A DNA stretch of 41,780 bases from an uncultured Mycoplasmatota bacterium. GTDB lineage: Bacteria > Bacillota_I > Bacilli_A > RF39 > UBA660. Each line of letters opens with the position of its first letter. The stretch's first letter is position 1. Below the pieces are notes generated by a model, which was given only the letters and a program-made list of their open reading frames with translations, did not search any database and had not been told where the DNA came from. Location: NCBI GenBank assembly GCA_900543675.1, contig UQRY01000014.1:1-41780 (forward strand), read 5' to 3'. A program made the translations under genes and the position numbers. Positions 41,492 to 41,780 of the stretch are shown here, piece after piece.

Positions 41492-41707
41492 ATGGTAAAA
41501 TTAAAAGATAAAATTGAAACTTTAGGCCTAGAAAAAGAGATCGTTGCTGATCTTCATCGCTTGAATATTTATACAGTGAGAGAATTGTGGGAATGTCAAA
41601 AAAAGACACTGAAAGAAAATGGCTTTTCAACTTCTGAAATAGCGCAAATTAAAGTAAAATTACAGTTAGAAAGCTTAGATTTAAACAAGAAAAAATATAA
41701 GTACTGA
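41492..41707 (+). CDS. Small free-standing protein resembling the RNA polymerase alpha C-terminal domain
   Basis: A 71-residue protein that is almost entirely a helix-hairpin-helix unit like the alpha CTD: LGLEKEIVADLHRLNIYTVRELWE corresponds to the LS..S...L.RAGI.TV.EL pattern (shown in part). It continues TLKENGFSTSEIAQIKVKLQ, matching the nGF/lG..s..Ei...L segment. In RNA polymerase this domain binds UP-element DNA and activators. Here no alpha N-terminal domain is attached. It could bind DNA or compete with the polymerase alpha CTD; equally it may be a generic HhH protein. Coupled to the 33-codon ORF upstream. Confidence 0.62.
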   Translation: MVKLKDKIETLGLEKEIVADLHRLNIYTVRELWECQKKTLKENGFSTSEIAQIKVKLQLESLDLNKKKYKY

Positions 41708-41780
41708 AGCATGTTTCCAAAAAAGAAGGTGAATTTCAAAAGTAAATTGTAAATCCACCAATAAAAGAGAAAGTGCAGAT
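41708..41780. other. Window end, no feature seen
   Basis: AT-rich sequence with an AAGAAGGTG stretch that could be a ribosome-binding site, but no reading frame can be supported before the window ends. Confidence 0.4.

Noticed and set aside
1..41780. CRISPR arrays, insertion sequences, prophage or long repeats
   Set aside because: No regularly spaced repeats, transposase, integrase or phage structural gene was seen on either strand.

Overview
The window reads as a chromosome segment from a low-GC (about one third G+C by eye) Gram-positive bacterium of the Bacilli / Erysipelotrichia / RF39-type lineages, probably a host-associated uncultured one. Evidence: both PolC and a DnaE replicase are present, the gene order matches Bacillus subtilis in two blocks, Shine-Dalgarno sites are AGGAGG-like, and cell-wall genes (murI, a murF-like ligase, ddl, prkC) are present. 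TGA is used as a stop (for example at 7846-7848 and 28611-28613), so this is not a mycoplasma-type code. I see no insertion sequence, prophage, CRISPR array or rRNA. Coding density is high and nearly all genes lie on the + strand.

Layout. 1-3.3 kb: rpsP-khpA, a minus-strand membrane protein, then cdsA-rseP. 3.3-15.1 kb: a reduced version of the Bacillus priA-def-fmt-rsmB-rlmN-prpC-prkC-rsgA-rpe-thiN-spoVM-rpmB block. priA, fmt, rlmN, prpC, prkC, rsgA, rpe and the convergent rpmB remain; def, rsmB, thiN and spoVM are absent; a SpoIID-domain protein, a thioredoxin-like protein and a membrane-anchored unknown are inserted. 15.2-16.2 kb: unknown genes with overlapping frames around a GC-alternating tract. 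16.3-26.4 kb: dnaE, two unknown genes (one with helicase-associated-like repeats) and polC. 26.4-31.4 kb: murI, an unknown gene whose ribosome-binding site lies in an inverted repeat, then hydrolase-murF-ddl. 31.5-33 kb: an unknown gene, a minus-strand lipoprotein and tRNA-Lys(CTT). 33.1-37.5 kb: a heterodimeric ABC exporter and a PHP-domain hydrolase. 37.5-41.8 kb: a GNAT-like protein, tRNA-Thr(CGT), two unknowns, a fused Ogt-Tag DNA-repair protein, and a small protein resembling the RNA polymerase alpha C-terminal domain behind a 33-codon leader ORF.

How the genes fit together. The conserved parts serve translation (S16, L28, Fmt, RlmN, RsgA, tRNAs), membrane and wall synthesis with its signalling (CdsA, RseP, MurI, MurF, Ddl, PrkC/PrpC, SpoIID-like) and replication/repair (PriA, DnaE, PolC, Ogt-Tag). 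Eleven promoters carry an extended -10 (TGn before the hexamer), mostly with a poor -35; the rpsP and tRNA-Thr promoters instead have strong -35 boxes.

The most interesting points are the mirror-image ATPase-site degeneracy of the ABC pair, the one-polypeptide Ogt-Tag repair protein, the free-standing alpha-CTD-like protein with its leader ORF, the hairpin hiding the ribosome-binding site at 27235-27266, the split frames at 15827-16190, and the replicase cluster enclosing two unknown proteins. I did not find convincing evidence of a wholly new defence or mobile system. Database comparisons were not possible; family names rest on motifs read from the translations.
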